Made by a program: the position numbers and the translations under genes. 64,000 nt of DNA, taken from positions 1-64,000 of the forward strand of contig CAJQUW010000492.1 in NCBI GenBank assembly GCA_907163375.1, in the 5' to 3' direction. The DNA comes from Prostheceraeus crozeri. Its lineage: Eukaryota; Platyhelminthes; Polycladida; Euryleptidae. The notes beneath the pieces are model-generated. The model saw nothing but the letters and a program-made list of their open reading frames with translations, was not told the origin of the DNA and did no database searches. Of this stretch, positions 1 through 10,334 are shown one piece after another. Each line of letters opens with the position of its first letter. The stretch's first letter is position 1.

Positions 1-700
1 GACGTTAAAAATTATAACAACTACTTCATCACACACTTGTAATTTAGTAACCCATTCTACATTTGGAACAAATAAAAATTATCAAATTGCATTGACTAGT
101 TTCTCCACATTTAACACTATTCAAAACGTTATCAAAGATGTGAATGATCAATTTAGAATTATTCTACTGATAAAGGCAAAACATGGAAAATACTAACTTT
201 TCCTTCCTGGTCTTACGAATTGAACAATATCAAATGAAATTAAGAGACATTAGGTATACCATTTAAAGATAAGAAACAATTACATTTTGCAGTTGAACCG
301 GCAGTTAATAAATTTTCTCTTACTTTAGACGAAAATCATCAAGTTGATTTTAATCATGATAGATCATTGTCAAAGCTATTAGGATTTAATAACCAAACCT
401 ATAGTCAAGGTTATCTCTTAGGTGAGAAGATTCCAAAAATAACTGAAATAAATTCAATTGTTGTACATTGTGACATTATTGAAGAGATATAGTATTATAA
501 ATGGTAAATATCAATTTTAATATTCATTTTCCGCTTGTACTGTACCCATTGGTTATAGATTAAATGTATTTCCACAAACATTAATATATTTCCTATTACA
601 AGAAAAACTATTAACAACATTGGCTTTAGAATCACTGATGAAAAAGGACAAGAAATAAATTTTGGAGGTGAAGAGATTATATAGATCTTTTGTTCGGTAT
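1..700 (+). pseudogene. Polinton penton/minor-capsid-like remnant
   Basis: Part of the Polinton fossil. Forward-strand translation gives family-typical segments in order: a stretch with LLGFNNQTYSQG, then a segment around NSIVVHCDII, and near the end ITDEKGQEINFGGEEI, which matches the characteristic C-terminal end of Polinton/adintovirus penton-like proteins. The start lies outside the window. The copy is broken in several places and not functional. Assignment rests on motif memory, not on a database search. Confidence 0.6.
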
Positions 701-924
701 AAACTCCTTGGAGGTAGAAACTGTTCGAGAGGTATAAAGCTCCGTTCGGGTGTATAAACTCCCACGCGAAGCTTAGAGAAGTTTAATTTTACTTTTCTTC
801 TTTGTAAAAAAAAATAAAAATAAAATAAATGGTTTGTTTTATCTAACAAATGTAGTGAACGTACCTACCTATTAAATAAAAAAAAACTTAAATTTAATCA
901 TCATCCAAATTTATCTAATAAAAG

Positions 925-1690
925 TTTTGTCAGTTATTTGTGGAAGATCAGGATGTGGAAAAACATATCTATTATTTAAAATTTTAACGACTCCAAATTT
1001 TTTGGATTTAACAATCTTATAATTTATACAACAACAGCAGAACAACCCGTCTATCAATTTTTAAAATATGGATTTGAAAATAATCTTAAAAAACAGCAAT
1101 TGCTTTCATTATTCAAAGAATATGAAAAAGTCTGAATAGAAGAAGAAATAAGTTTCGTGGTGTGAAGTAAGCAGCAAAAAATAATCATTAGTAGAATCAA
1201 ATGAAAATAACAGATAAAGATACAATTAATAGATGATAGTGGTAATATGCAATCCTAGTAAGCTAGATAAAACAATGAAACATTGTGTAATTTGTGATGA
1301 TTGTGTTAATGATAGAAATCAGTCAGGTTCAGAGAAATTATTTCACAAGAGTAGACATAATATCTGTAGTGTTTTTTATTTACACAAAGTATGTATTCTT
1401 TAGACGGAAGTTTTATTAGAAAAATGCAAATATATTTATACTATTTGAAATTAATGCAAGAAACTTAAGTGATTTGTTAAGAGATTTATGTGTAAAGATA
1501 AAGTGAATTTAAACAAGCGGTAATAATGCTATGGTCAATATGATTATCGGATTTAGCACAATTAATATTGATATAAATAGTCAGGAAGAGTGTTCGAACA
1601 ATTGTTTTCGCGAGAAGAAAAAGAATTAACGAAATATAATGGTTTTAATATATCTTAATTTTTGATGATCAGCTCTTAAATTTTGTCCTA
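925..1690 (+). pseudogene. Polinton packaging ATPase remnant (FtsK/A32-like)
   Basis: Part of the same fossil. A Walker A loop, GRSGCGKT, is plainly readable near the start, followed by a Walker-B-like segment HCVICDDCVNDRNQ and then RHNICSVFYL, the order seen in packaging ATPases of Polintons and adintoviruses. Broken at several points. It lies just downstream of the penton-like remnant, a common order in these elements, which supports one ancestral insertion. Confidence 0.65.
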
Positions 1691-2944
1691 TTTTTCTGAA
1701 ATTATAATAGTGAGAATTTGGGGTAACAATGGTATACACACATAAAACAGTGTTTAACTGTAACTAAGATGGGGGTTTTGTTAGTTTTTTATTGCCTGTG
1801 GTGTGTTTGTAAGCGGTGTCGGTTATAGTTTTGCTCACGTTTAAAGGGTTTTTCACCCAAACGCTTAAAGTTTTCAACGTTTAATGTTCCTGTGTACAGT
1901 TCGTTGTACAGAAGGTTTTCCGTTGGTAATAAGGTGTGGCTGTAATAAACTTTGGCGTTAATAAAGGTTTTGTCTAATATAGGTGTGTCGTAATAAAGTT
2001 TTTTAGGCTCGTCGAAATAAAGTGTCATCAGGGGCGTCATGTATAAAAAAGTTTAGCATCAATAGAAATGTTTTACCCTCACTATTATTTTTCCATCCGT
2101 TGTTATTTATGATCATCAACTTTGTCTGTCTGTGAGTGAAATGATATTTGATTTACTTCATTAGCTATTTGATCAATTTTTCAATCTCATCATAACGTAA
2201 TTACATTATCAGCACCATACTCTTTGTATGTAGTATAATAGTAATGTAAGTTTATCTTAGATTCTTTTAATATGTAAATGCTTAGTTTTTAATGATTTTA
2301 GTTTCTTAGTTATTAAAGATTTATATAACATTGTAATAAAATTTGGTGATATGTTTGCAAAAAAAACCCGCTCTACGTACCTTGTTTTTTAATAAGCCCG
2401 GTTAGGCATCTGCTGGAATTATCTAAAACACTGAAAATATATAACAATTGTTAAAGCAACTAATCCGCTATTGTTAAGAATTTGCCATTTCCTTGTGTTA
2501 CCATTATTAACTTTTAGTCCATCTCTTTCTTAATTTTTTTTTATTGCCTATAATCTTAATAAATAATTGAGATTCCTATTTTCTTTTTTATAGCGTACTC
2601 TATCTTTGTGTTTTTAAAGTTACATTATTTTTTCATGTTAATCTTTTTCAATGACATTATTAAAAGTTGAACTACGTTTCATATGTTATCGTAGGATTTT
2701 TCTTGCGGTTTCTTCCACTTTTGTTTCTTCCTCTTTTGTTTCTTCCATTTTTAAAGAATTATCGTTAAAATGATTGTTTAAAATTGTCATAACAACTATC
2801 CCGCATGTCGCCGTCTATGCGTTCTAAATTTAGAAGAAGAATTTTATTGTCATTTGCTTTTATTGTCAATGCACTCTTATGTGCTTAATCTATTCATGTC
2901 TTCACAATGGGAAGTACTTTACTACCCGTATGTGTTTGGCAAAC
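1691..2944. other. AT-rich stretch without a supported gene
   Basis: No convincing coding region. A minus-strand 83-codon frame (1789-2040) was judged unconvincing. A block at 2550-2760 (an AATAATTGAGA-type sequence followed by a TTTCTTCCA-rich tract) recurs in shortened form at 3355-3503. This may be flanking or internal Polinton sequence, but nothing proves it. Confidence 0.4.
2697..2760. repeat. TTTCTTCCA-rich tract, copy 1
   Basis: Pyrimidine-rich tract made of repeats of TTTCTTCCACTTTTG. It ends in CCATTTTTAAAGAA and is repeated near 3424-3503 with the same ending. The paired copies imply a local duplication. Confidence 0.6.
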
Positions 2945-3132
2945 GCTAAATGAATTTTGCAAATCGATTTCTAAAACTGAATTTGAAAATAGACTTTGCA
3001 AATGGATTTTGAAAATAGATTTTGAAAACAGATTCTGAAAATAATTTACGTAGGGGTAAATTGAAATGTCAAAACTTTACGCACGCGTAAGTTGAAATGT
3101 CAAAAGTTTACCGATGGGTAAATTGAAATGAC
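2945..3132. repeat. Two adjoining short tandem repeat arrays
   Basis: The first array (2945-3045) repeats a unit of about 18 bp, GATTTTGAAAATA, five or six times with drift. The second (3047-3132) has three copies of about 32 bp around AAATTGAAATGTCAAAA, joined by GTAGGGGT, GCACGCGT and CGATGGGT variants. Both are visible by eye. Function unknown. Confidence 0.65.
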
Positions 3133-3423
3133 AAGATATAGCATGATAATTTTAGGGGAAAGCTGCTAGACGTTTCTCTCTCTTCAATCTCTGTCTCTCT
3201 CTTCAATTATCAGGCAGTGTACGGGTTCATTGAATAATTTTGAGTTTATGAGTTACAATGATCTTCTAGTTCACACAATTAGTACTTTAAATAATGTTGA
3301 GCATACAATAACGAAGAATGACTAAGTAATAATTGCGTCTTCTTAATTTATCATAGTGCTCTAATCTTAATAATAATTGAGAACCATTTCACTTATTTTT
3401 AATTGAGATAACGAAGGATATAT

Positions 3424-3503
3424 TCTTGAGGTTTCTTCCATTTCTGAAGTTCCTTCCACTTTTGTTTCTTCCACTTTTGTTCCTTCCATTTTTAAAGAAA
3501 TAT
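3424..3503. repeat. TTTCTTCCA-rich tract, copy 2
   Basis: Second copy of the pyrimidine-rich tract at 2697-2760, with one extra repeat unit. It is followed by a short GGGCGAAGCCC palindrome near 3510. Confidence 0.55.
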
Positions 3504-3569
3504 TTTTAACGGGCGAAGCCCTGGAAGACATCTCCGATGTCCCGCTAGTTACATGATATATTTTAAAAA

Positions 3570-3797
3570 CCTGAAAAATGTCATAATCACAAATTTAAGA
3601 TTCTTAACTTTTATGATTTTTTCGGTGTCCGGGTTTTCGGTGTCCTAGAACGGTCATGATTTAAGCGGGGGTGAAAAATGACATAATCACAAATTTGAGA
3701 TTCTTAACTTTTCTGATTTTTCGGTGTCCTGGAACGGTCATGATTTAAGCAATGAAAAATGTCATAATCACAAATTTGAGATTTTGAAAAATTTGAA
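3570..3797. repeat. Tandem repeat of 80-100 bp, about 2.4 copies
   Basis: Units start with GAAAAATGTCATAATCACAAA and end with CGGTGTCCTGGAACGGTCAT. Copies lie at about 3570-3670, 3671-3754 and 3755-3797 (partial). The phrase ATGGTGTCCTGGAACGGTC recurs at 4089, after the hairpin, so the array was once longer or was interrupted. Confidence 0.7.
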
Positions 3798-3805
3798 AAA
3801 TTGGG

Positions 3806-3963
3806 TATTTTTAAAAACGCCCAAATCGGAGCGAAGCTCCTCTGGCTTTAGCGCTTTAGCCGATTTATGAATTTAGGTCTTCATAACCTGAAAAAGGGTT
3901 CAAATTCATGAATCGGCTTAAGCCAGAGGAGCTTCGCTCCGATTTATGTTGTTTTTAAAAATG
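3806..3963. repeat. Long hairpin with SCGAAGC-rich arms
   Basis: Inverted repeat. The left arm runs from about 3806 and contains AAATCGGAGCGAAGCTCC. The right arm ends near 3963 and contains the reverse complement GGAGCTTCGCTCCGATTT. Inner arms share TCTGGCTT/AAGCCAGA and CGATTTATGAATTT/AAATTCATGAATCG. The loop holds an AACCTGAAAAAGGG motif that recurs near 4026, so the region is partly repeated again downstream. Confidence 0.75.
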
Positions 3964-4088
3964 CGATTTTTGAAAAAATGGTACTTTTTAAATGGACTAA
4001 ATTCATGAATTTAGGTCTTAAAAACCTGAAAAAGGGACTAAATTCATGAATTTATGTCGTTTTTAAAAGTACTAATTTTTTTGATTTT

Positions 4089-4289
4089 ATGGTGTCCTGG
4101 AACGGTCTTTTGTCCATTACTGATGTTTCAGTGAATCGAATTCGCCAGCTCCAAGTCGAAGCCCTGGAAACACAAATACAGGCAAACAAGGCCGTAATTG
4201 ACACGTGCGGAAAAATCAACCAACTGATCCCGAAGTTATCGGATTTATTCATCAGTGAATCAGACGTAATGAGATATGCATGCAAATGA
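4089..4289 (+). other. Short unassigned ORF (66 codons)
   Basis: A 66-codon frame whose middle part (VEALETQIQANKAVIDTC) looks like an amphipathic helix. Codon composition is less AT-skewed than the surroundings. Its first codons come from the repeat unit of the array at 3570-3797, so the ATG may be fortuitous. It could be a fragment of a mobile-element protein or chance. An equally long minus-strand frame overlaps it. I do not recognise a family. Confidence 0.15.
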
Positions 4290-4389
4290 TAGGCTACTTT
4301 CAAGAAGGAAAACGATTGATTAGAAATTCTTTGTTTTTTAACGGAAATTATATATCGAAGGGAATTTTGTGATCCTTAAAAGAAATGTG

Positions 4390-4765
4390 GGGTCTTATGT
4401 GTTATTTCACCCCCAATGTTTAAGCTCATCTAGAGACCGTAAAAATAATGCAATCTATATTCAATCAAAACAACTAGCTTGGAGGCCAAAATCAAATGGG
4501 TTTAGATTCTGTCTTTCGCACCTACAGCGCTTACATCGCTCACGAGCGCTGATAGTTGCAACAGATTCATGGATAGTGGCCGAATAAATAGAATGAATTG
4601 TTGACTGTGCTGTGACTGCGCGGCGAAGGAACGTGCGCTCTAGATGACTCATTACTCGATCACAAATGACCTGAACAACCTTCCCTTAAAGTTTAATGAT
4701 AATTGATTATTTTTACGGTCTCTAGATGAACTTAAATATTGGAGGTGAAATAACACAAAAGACCC
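4390..4765. mobile_element. 376-bp MITE with 8-bp TSDs
   Basis: Terminal inverted repeats of about 80 bp begin GGGTCTTATGTGTTATTTCA on the left, and GGGTCTTTTGTGTTATTTCA read inward from the right. A perfect 8-bp TSD, GAAATGTG, lies at 4382-4389 and 4766-4773. The interior (about 4470-4700) shows no transposase. An 8-bp TSD is known for hAT and Merlin superfamilies. The GGG terminus without CA fits typical hAT ends poorly, so the superfamily is left open. The perfect TSD suggests modest age. Confidence 0.85.
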
Positions 4766-4933
4766 GAAATGTGTAATCCTTGAGGTTTTCTTGTATTAGA
4801 AATATTCAAAGTTTAATGAAATTATATTCAATTATACTGGTATTTGAGATTTGGGGAGACAAAGTAAAAATACCAGTAACAATTTTTTGTAATTATAGGC
4901 AACAATATCACAGATTTTCGGTACAAGATGCTT

Positions 4934-5122
4934 TCAAAAGTAATTTTGGACAATGTAATTTCGTTTAATAATTCCTGAATTTGATTGGTTTCCTATAGCA
5001 TCGTTCGTCGTCAGGTCATTAAACTCAGTCTGATCTGTAGTAGAGTCGGTATCTGGTTCCGGGATATCATTGTCCAAAGCAAAATTATGTAACACTGCTG
5101 CGTAACACTGAATCGGGACGGT
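4934..5122 (-). pseudogene. PIF/Harbinger transposase C-terminal fragment
   Basis: About 62 codons on the minus strand read without interruption to a natural stop. The segment AAVLHNFALDND matches the conserved end of the HARBI1-like DDE nuclease domain (consensus CCVLHN), and the terminal KRNYIVQNYF matches the usual family C-terminus. The catalytic DDE residues themselves lie upstream and are not present. Sequence beyond 5122 loses similarity, and a LINE follows near 5240. This is a DNA-transposon fragment, not the domesticated HARBI1 gene, as no other parts are nearby. Confidence 0.65.
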
Positions 5123-5239
5123 AACCTAAGGTCACGCGAGGTCACGGGCGATGAGTCATCGTTGCTCATTTTGCACTTGATTTTGGGATGTACTCACTAC
5201 TAAGAGAAAGAGAGCAATCAGTCACTGCAAAATCAACTT

Positions 5240-6567
5240 CCATCGATTGTGAAGCCGCTATCTCTATTAAAGGTATTGTTTCTCATAATTACTATCTCAT
5301 TATTACTCATATTACTATCGTGGTTAGATGATTGGACTGCGGCTGTAAATGCAAAGCAACAAGTGAATGTGATAAGCATCGATTTTACAAAACCCTTTGA
5401 TACTTTCTGCTATCGGAAACTTTTGCTGAAATAAAATCATACGGTTTCAAGTTTGAGCTATTGCATTGGATTCATGATTTTCTGTGTGGTCGTATCCAAA
5501 TTGTAGTATTTGATGCCATTTTATCCAATAACATGCTAATCTCAAGTGGGGTCCCACAAGGCTCCGTGTTGGGGCCACGGCTATTTTTGATTTACATTAA
5601 TGACATTTGTAATGCTATGAATGCGGATTGTAAATTTTCTCTTTTCGCTGATGACCTTAATCTGTACACGTCGGGAGGTGTTGAACAGATGAACTCTTTA
5701 AAAGACTCACTCTCAGATATCGGTAGATGGGCTAGCAAGTGGCAATTGTCTATCTCCATTCCGAAGACTATATCGTTTGGTTCAACATTTAATCGGGTAT
5801 ATCATTTGAACAATGCGAGCATAAATGCATCATCTGAGTTTCGCAATATTAGTGCTCCAGTGTTATTTTCACATCAGATCTCAAAGTTTCCTTCCATTCC
5901 ACGATGTAGCCTCAAAGGGAATGTCTCGAGCTTATTTGGTCTTGCGTTGTTTTTCGACTAATCATTCATATCATCTCATGAAGGCATATATTACATATGT
6001 TCGACCATTAGTCGAATATTGCTCTCAGGTATGGAGTCCTTATCGCATTAAGGATATTAAAGTGGTCGAAAAGGTACAAAAATACTACACTAAAAATGTA
6101 TGTCGACGAGCCAACTTGACTTTCTCTGATTATAAATCCCGCCTTTCTATACTATCATTGAATCTCATGAGGCGAGAAGGATCTTTTTGGACTTAGTATT
6201 GGTATACAAAATGATCAATAACGAGGTCGAATTGCCCTTCAAAAATTTCTTTCAGTTCTCCGATACCATCACACGAAAACATTCTTGCACACTGAAAGCG
6301 CTCGGAACTCCACATTATGACTGCAGACGTTATTTTTTCAGTCACCGAAGAGCGGCGATTTGGAACAGTCTACCGGACACCGTGGTTAAGGCGGAATCAG
6401 TTTCGATTTTTAAAAAGAGACTTCGAGTGTACGATTATCCATCACATTGTAAAGTATCTAAATAATGTATTTTTTGTTGGTTCCAGTTACGCGTAAGTGT
6501 TGCTCTAGCAACCTGTGTCACCTATTGTATTTTCTATATAATAAAAAAATCATTCATTCATTCATAA
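5240..6567 (+). mobile_element. CR1/Jockey-like LINE, 5'-truncated, RT to 3' tail
   Basis: Non-LTR reverse transcriptase remnant. The start of the fragment gives VISIDFTKPFDTF (first catalytic Asp block), then SGVPQGSVLGP and LFADDLNLY (the catalytic ADD replaces the usual YADD). The downstream thumb and C-terminal region has YVRPLVEYCSQVWSP and RRAAIWNSLPDTVV, ending in a stop at about 6463. The frame changes at about 5430-5460, 5830 and 6190, so it is broken. The 5' end with the apurinic endonuclease is missing. The 3' end carries AATAAAAAAA followed by a (CATT)n tail at 6552-6567. The clade is judged from motif pattern only. Confidence 0.85.
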
Positions 6568-7057
6568 TTTGAATCCCTTCCTTGACTCGACTTCTCCCTT
6601 CGAGGAGCAACACACCAAGCTAATATAATTTAAGACAAATCCTGAGTGATGGTCATTTGTGAATTTAATGTATCATGTCTGTACAATATTAAACATGAAA
6701 ATGTGTAGACGTAATTGCTGCGTTGATTTCAGCTCACAATCATCGAGCGCGCCTTACATCGAAACTATTCGAACTTTCGCGCCAAATGCCGAGCCTATTG
6801 CTTTTGACACAGTGTGCTGCTGGCAATTTGTGTTAGCTCTGTTCATATCTCGCCCTATAAGTCAATGTTTTCGTCAATACTGCGCTCACAGAGATAGATT
6901 CATTTGCGTAGTGGATCAGCGTATACTGAAAAAGCCATCTTTTGAAACGAACATCGGGATGAAAGCATTCAGATTCCAAACCTCCACTTGTTTGGAGTCC
7001 AATTCCTCGAGGTACCGTGCGTCAACATCAAACTTAATCAAGCGGATATTTCTATAC
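6568..7057. other. Unassigned stretch between LINE and hAT-like element
   Basis: A forward frame of 164 codons starts at 6659, but its residue make-up (many Ser, Arg, Cys and Phe, no recognisable motif) and its overrun into the hAT-like terminus at 7058 argue against a real gene. Nothing else was seen. Confidence 0.4.
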
Positions 7058-7762
7058 CAGTGTTTCTCAACATCCTGTCCACGGACTAAAATCAGTCGGC
7101 GGGACAGGTCAGTTCAGTCCGCGAAGTTAATGCGAAATAGAGATCGCTTTTAGTATAAAACGCTTAATCAAAAGCGGATTTGGTCAAAAGACGTCTTCCT
7201 TTGTCTTTGGTTCTTGATTTGGCTTGTTAATCCGATGATGCTGTCTCAGAGTCAAATGTGTATTCAATGTTATTAGCATGGTAAGCATGTACAGATCATG
7301 TGCTTTCTTTTGAAGCTTCGCTGGCGCAGCTACGTATTAATGATAGCGATACTTTACTGCAATTTACGACACAGTCAGTCACCACCAGACGGGAGTGACG
7401 TACTGGTTTTGCCGACTCTTCACGACTAGGGAATGCATCTTTCCTATTGGTTCGCTCAGTTGACGTGCTCCTGTATTGTATGTATAATGTCATTGTATGT
7501 ACTACATTAATAATATTATTTTTCCTTCTCTGGATGTTTCGTAATTACTAGCAACATCTGACGTACGATCATTCTGTCCACAGGACTTACGGGACATCAT
7601 CTGTAGTAAATGAATTAAATACGAAAATGTTATTCAGCGCAAATAAATAGACGCCGCTACGTGCAGTATGACAGATTCGCATTTATTCAAGCAAACATCA
7701 GTCCACTTACTTTGCTTGGCATGACCGCACAGCCCGCGATAAGCAAGTGTTGAGAGAAGCTA
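7058..7762. mobile_element. Decayed hAT-like non-autonomous element
   Basis: The left end CAGTGTTTCTCAAC is a classical hAT (Charlie-type) terminus. The right end GTTGAGAGAAGCTA is its eroded reverse complement. Flanks TTCTATAC (7050-7057) and CTCTATAC (7763-7770) match at 7 of 8 bases, as expected for an aged 8-bp TSD. Near the left end, CTGTCCACGGACT is partly mirrored by CTGTCCACAGGAC inside. No transposase motif was seen. Confidence 0.55.
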
Positions 7763-7770
7763 CTCTATAC

Positions 7771-9238
7771 CTTCAAGATTCATAGAGGAGATTTTAATTC
7801 AGCATCAATTGACTTTGTCGTGTATTGACTTTCGTGTATATATCAACGAATATTTACTGGACATCCTTTGCAACAGACGAGCTCACACGACAGATTGGTT
7901 TTATACAAGTAAAGCTACATAATGCATTGGCTGCTCTAGCTTTTCGGGTTAGGTAATGCCCATCACGTCGTCGCCATCGACACTCAACATAGCGACCTAT
8001 TTGATTTTGTCTGACATCGATTCCGTATAATGTAAGGGTAGGACTATGCCTATATGTACGTACTTTATACGTATAGGGCTACACAATCAAACACTATTAA
8101 ATCTAAAAAATCAAAGACTGTAGAAAAAAACGCAGTTTTTTTGTCGAAACCTATATGTACGTAGTGCAAAATACCTTTCTTTTCTTCAATAGATGCTTAC
8201 TGAATGGTACTGCCAGTAGGCTTTCGATTGACGAGTTATAGTTGGTCACACTCAGACATGCACGTCCAGTAAAGCAAGCAATGCTGATCTGAAATGGCAT
8301 TACCCTTATTGAAAATCCGGCGCGGTTAGTTCCATTGAGCGCGCACTCCGCTGTTTGCCAGTGTCCCCATCAGCCAATGAATTTCTGGGGAAGCCTAAAG
8401 CGTTATGCTAGCGAATATTGGCATCACTTCCATCCACCTCAGCCAGCGATAAGGAGAGTTTAGCGCGCTTGGGTGTGCTAAGTGTGAAATCAACGTGAGC
8501 TGACAAGCTGTGCGCTGCATTGTTGCTACACCCACTGATGGCAATTGCAATTGCAGTATTTTAGTGGATTTGAAGGAAATGTTGAGCATTAGGGGCATAA
8601 TAGATAGAGCCGCCACTGACATAATAGTAATCATACCTTCTTTGATTGCATACTACACCGGTGCGAGCTTGAGAAATTTGAAGTCAATTCGACATAAAGT
8701 GTATTTCGAAATCAGAATGTGTTCTTCTTGTGGATGACCGATACATGGTGAGAAGGAAAAATAGATTACAGAAATTTCATCCTCTTTGATGTCGCTGTCT
8801 GCCATAGAGGTTAGCCTCTTCAGAAGTAAAATCCAACCATTCCAACGCACAATTTTTACAGAAAATCTTTTGATGAAAGACTTGAGCTCCTTTTTTCCAC
8901 TCGTGTGCATTGTAAATCACCGCATAAATTTGATAAATGAGCATATTCAAATAGAAAGTGATATATTTATGTTGTTAACTAGATACATTATGTACCTGCT
9001 AGCGCTACGATAAAAACACCTATTGCTTTTATCATTTGCAAACAAGAATTTTATGGTTATGATATCATTCAATTAAAATTCATCGAAATGACTTTTTCAA
9101 TCAAAGCGGGTAAATAGATACATTTTATCGCAAGTGCACCATATCTTATCTTGCTCTTTTCTCAGCTAACTTAGCTAAAATCATTTATAAATGTGCGTTC
9201 TTGTAAATCTGAAATAATTTAGTACAATTTTCTGTACT
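7771..9238. other. Gene-free stretch
   Basis: No supported coding region. A 14-bp direct repeat CCTATATGTACGTA occurs near 8049 and 8151. Short overlapping frames near 8.4-9.0 kb lie on both strands and show no family motif. Confidence 0.4.
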
Positions 9239-9266
9239 AATTTCCCCAAAAGCTTTTGGGGAAATT
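9239..9266. repeat. Perfect 28-bp palindrome
   Basis: AATTTCCCCAAAAG followed directly by its reverse complement CTTTTGGGGAAATT, with no spacer. An imperfect palindrome, AGTACAATTTTCTGTACT, stands immediately before it. It could extrude as a cruciform or be a protein-binding site. No neighbouring gene supports a role. Confidence 0.9.
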
Positions 9267-10334
9267 TTACCAACATTCCATAAGGCCATTTTGTGTTAGA
9301 TCATTGATTCTTCGTCAGGAATTTGACTAAAAATAGGTCATATTCTTCTCATCATAATCTCACAGACTTGAGAAAAATCCTGATCATCAAACAATAAATC
9401 AACACCTGTCAAATTAACTTAAAAAAGCTGATATTGAGAATATGCCATACTTGACAATCTGTTATGAAGTATGATTAAGTAAAATCTAAGAATAATAGAT
9501 CTGTAGGAATATCTATTTAGCCATCATTTTCATTCTATTTCATTATGATGAGACACATCTAAATAGTGAAATTGCATGTAACATGTATTGGCATTGAAAT
9601 GTAGATCTTTGTAAGCATAAAAGTATTTTATAAAGTCATCAAGGAATGATTTCTGAAAGCACTTAAATGGGATATTTTGTTTGGGTTGTTTAAATGTAGA
9701 TTCTTGCCGAAAGTCGATTTGTCGCAAGTTGCTTCATTAAAGTAATTTTGCATATGAAGAGAAATGATGATTACTACAAATATTTACAAAGTACCCAGGC
9801 AGCGCAAGTTGTCGATACCTTCTCACTGTCAACCACTGGACGCCGCCACCGCAAGTCCACGACGCTCTATTTCTTTATTCATCATGGAGTGTCGGATTTC
9901 TATGGTTAATACCTTGTCATACGAAATCTGCCACGAAGCTGAGTAATTGCTCCCTATTCTCGTGAGAGAAAGCTTATAATCTGAAAGCATATCACTAAAC
10001 CGATAAGTTCCACTCAACGTCGTAGCGCAAGACAAGGCTTTAAGCTCTTGCAGCTTGCGTTGCATATATTTGTGTTGTCAAATATTCGTTGATAATCCGC
10101 GGCCAGACATTTGCTACGGGCTTGAGTCGAAACAAATGTGAATTTCATCATCTTATCAAAATTGTTTAGTTGAGAATTCACTAGTACAAGTAGTCTCTAA
10201 GAAAACGTCAATTTGCAGGAAACTGATTGAAATGACGGAGAAAATTTCGGAAAAATGAACAAACAAAAACATATATTTAAATAATTTAGTATGAACTGAA
10301 GAGGACACATCAATAGGCAGATAATAATAAGACT
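9267..10334. other. Downstream flank of the GPCR gene
   Basis: No second gene was identified. On the minus strand this region would hold the 3' UTR of the GPCR. I saw no clear polyadenylation signal close to the stop codon. Confidence 0.35.

Larger units (their letters stand above)
1..1690 (+). mobile_element. Polinton/Maverick (adintovirus-like) fossil, partial
   Basis: Remnant of a large capsid-encoding DNA element that continues off the left edge of the window. Two typical neighbouring parts are recognisable in the usual order: a penton/minor-capsid-like protein, then an FtsK/A32-like packaging ATPase. Neither reads as an intact gene. Several breaks are spread over both parts, so this is an old, inactive copy. 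No terminal inverted repeat, polymerase or integrase is visible here. The right limit is set where ATPase similarity fades and is approximate. Confidence 0.7.

Noticed and set aside
1789-2040. 83-codon minus-strand ORF with a GEKPF-like phrase, possible zinc finger
   Set aside because: The cysteines needed for a C2H2 finger are missing and nothing around it supports a gene.
6659-7153. 164-codon plus-strand ORF
   Set aside because: No recognisable motif, odd composition, and it runs from unassigned DNA into the end of a hAT-like element; best explained by chance.
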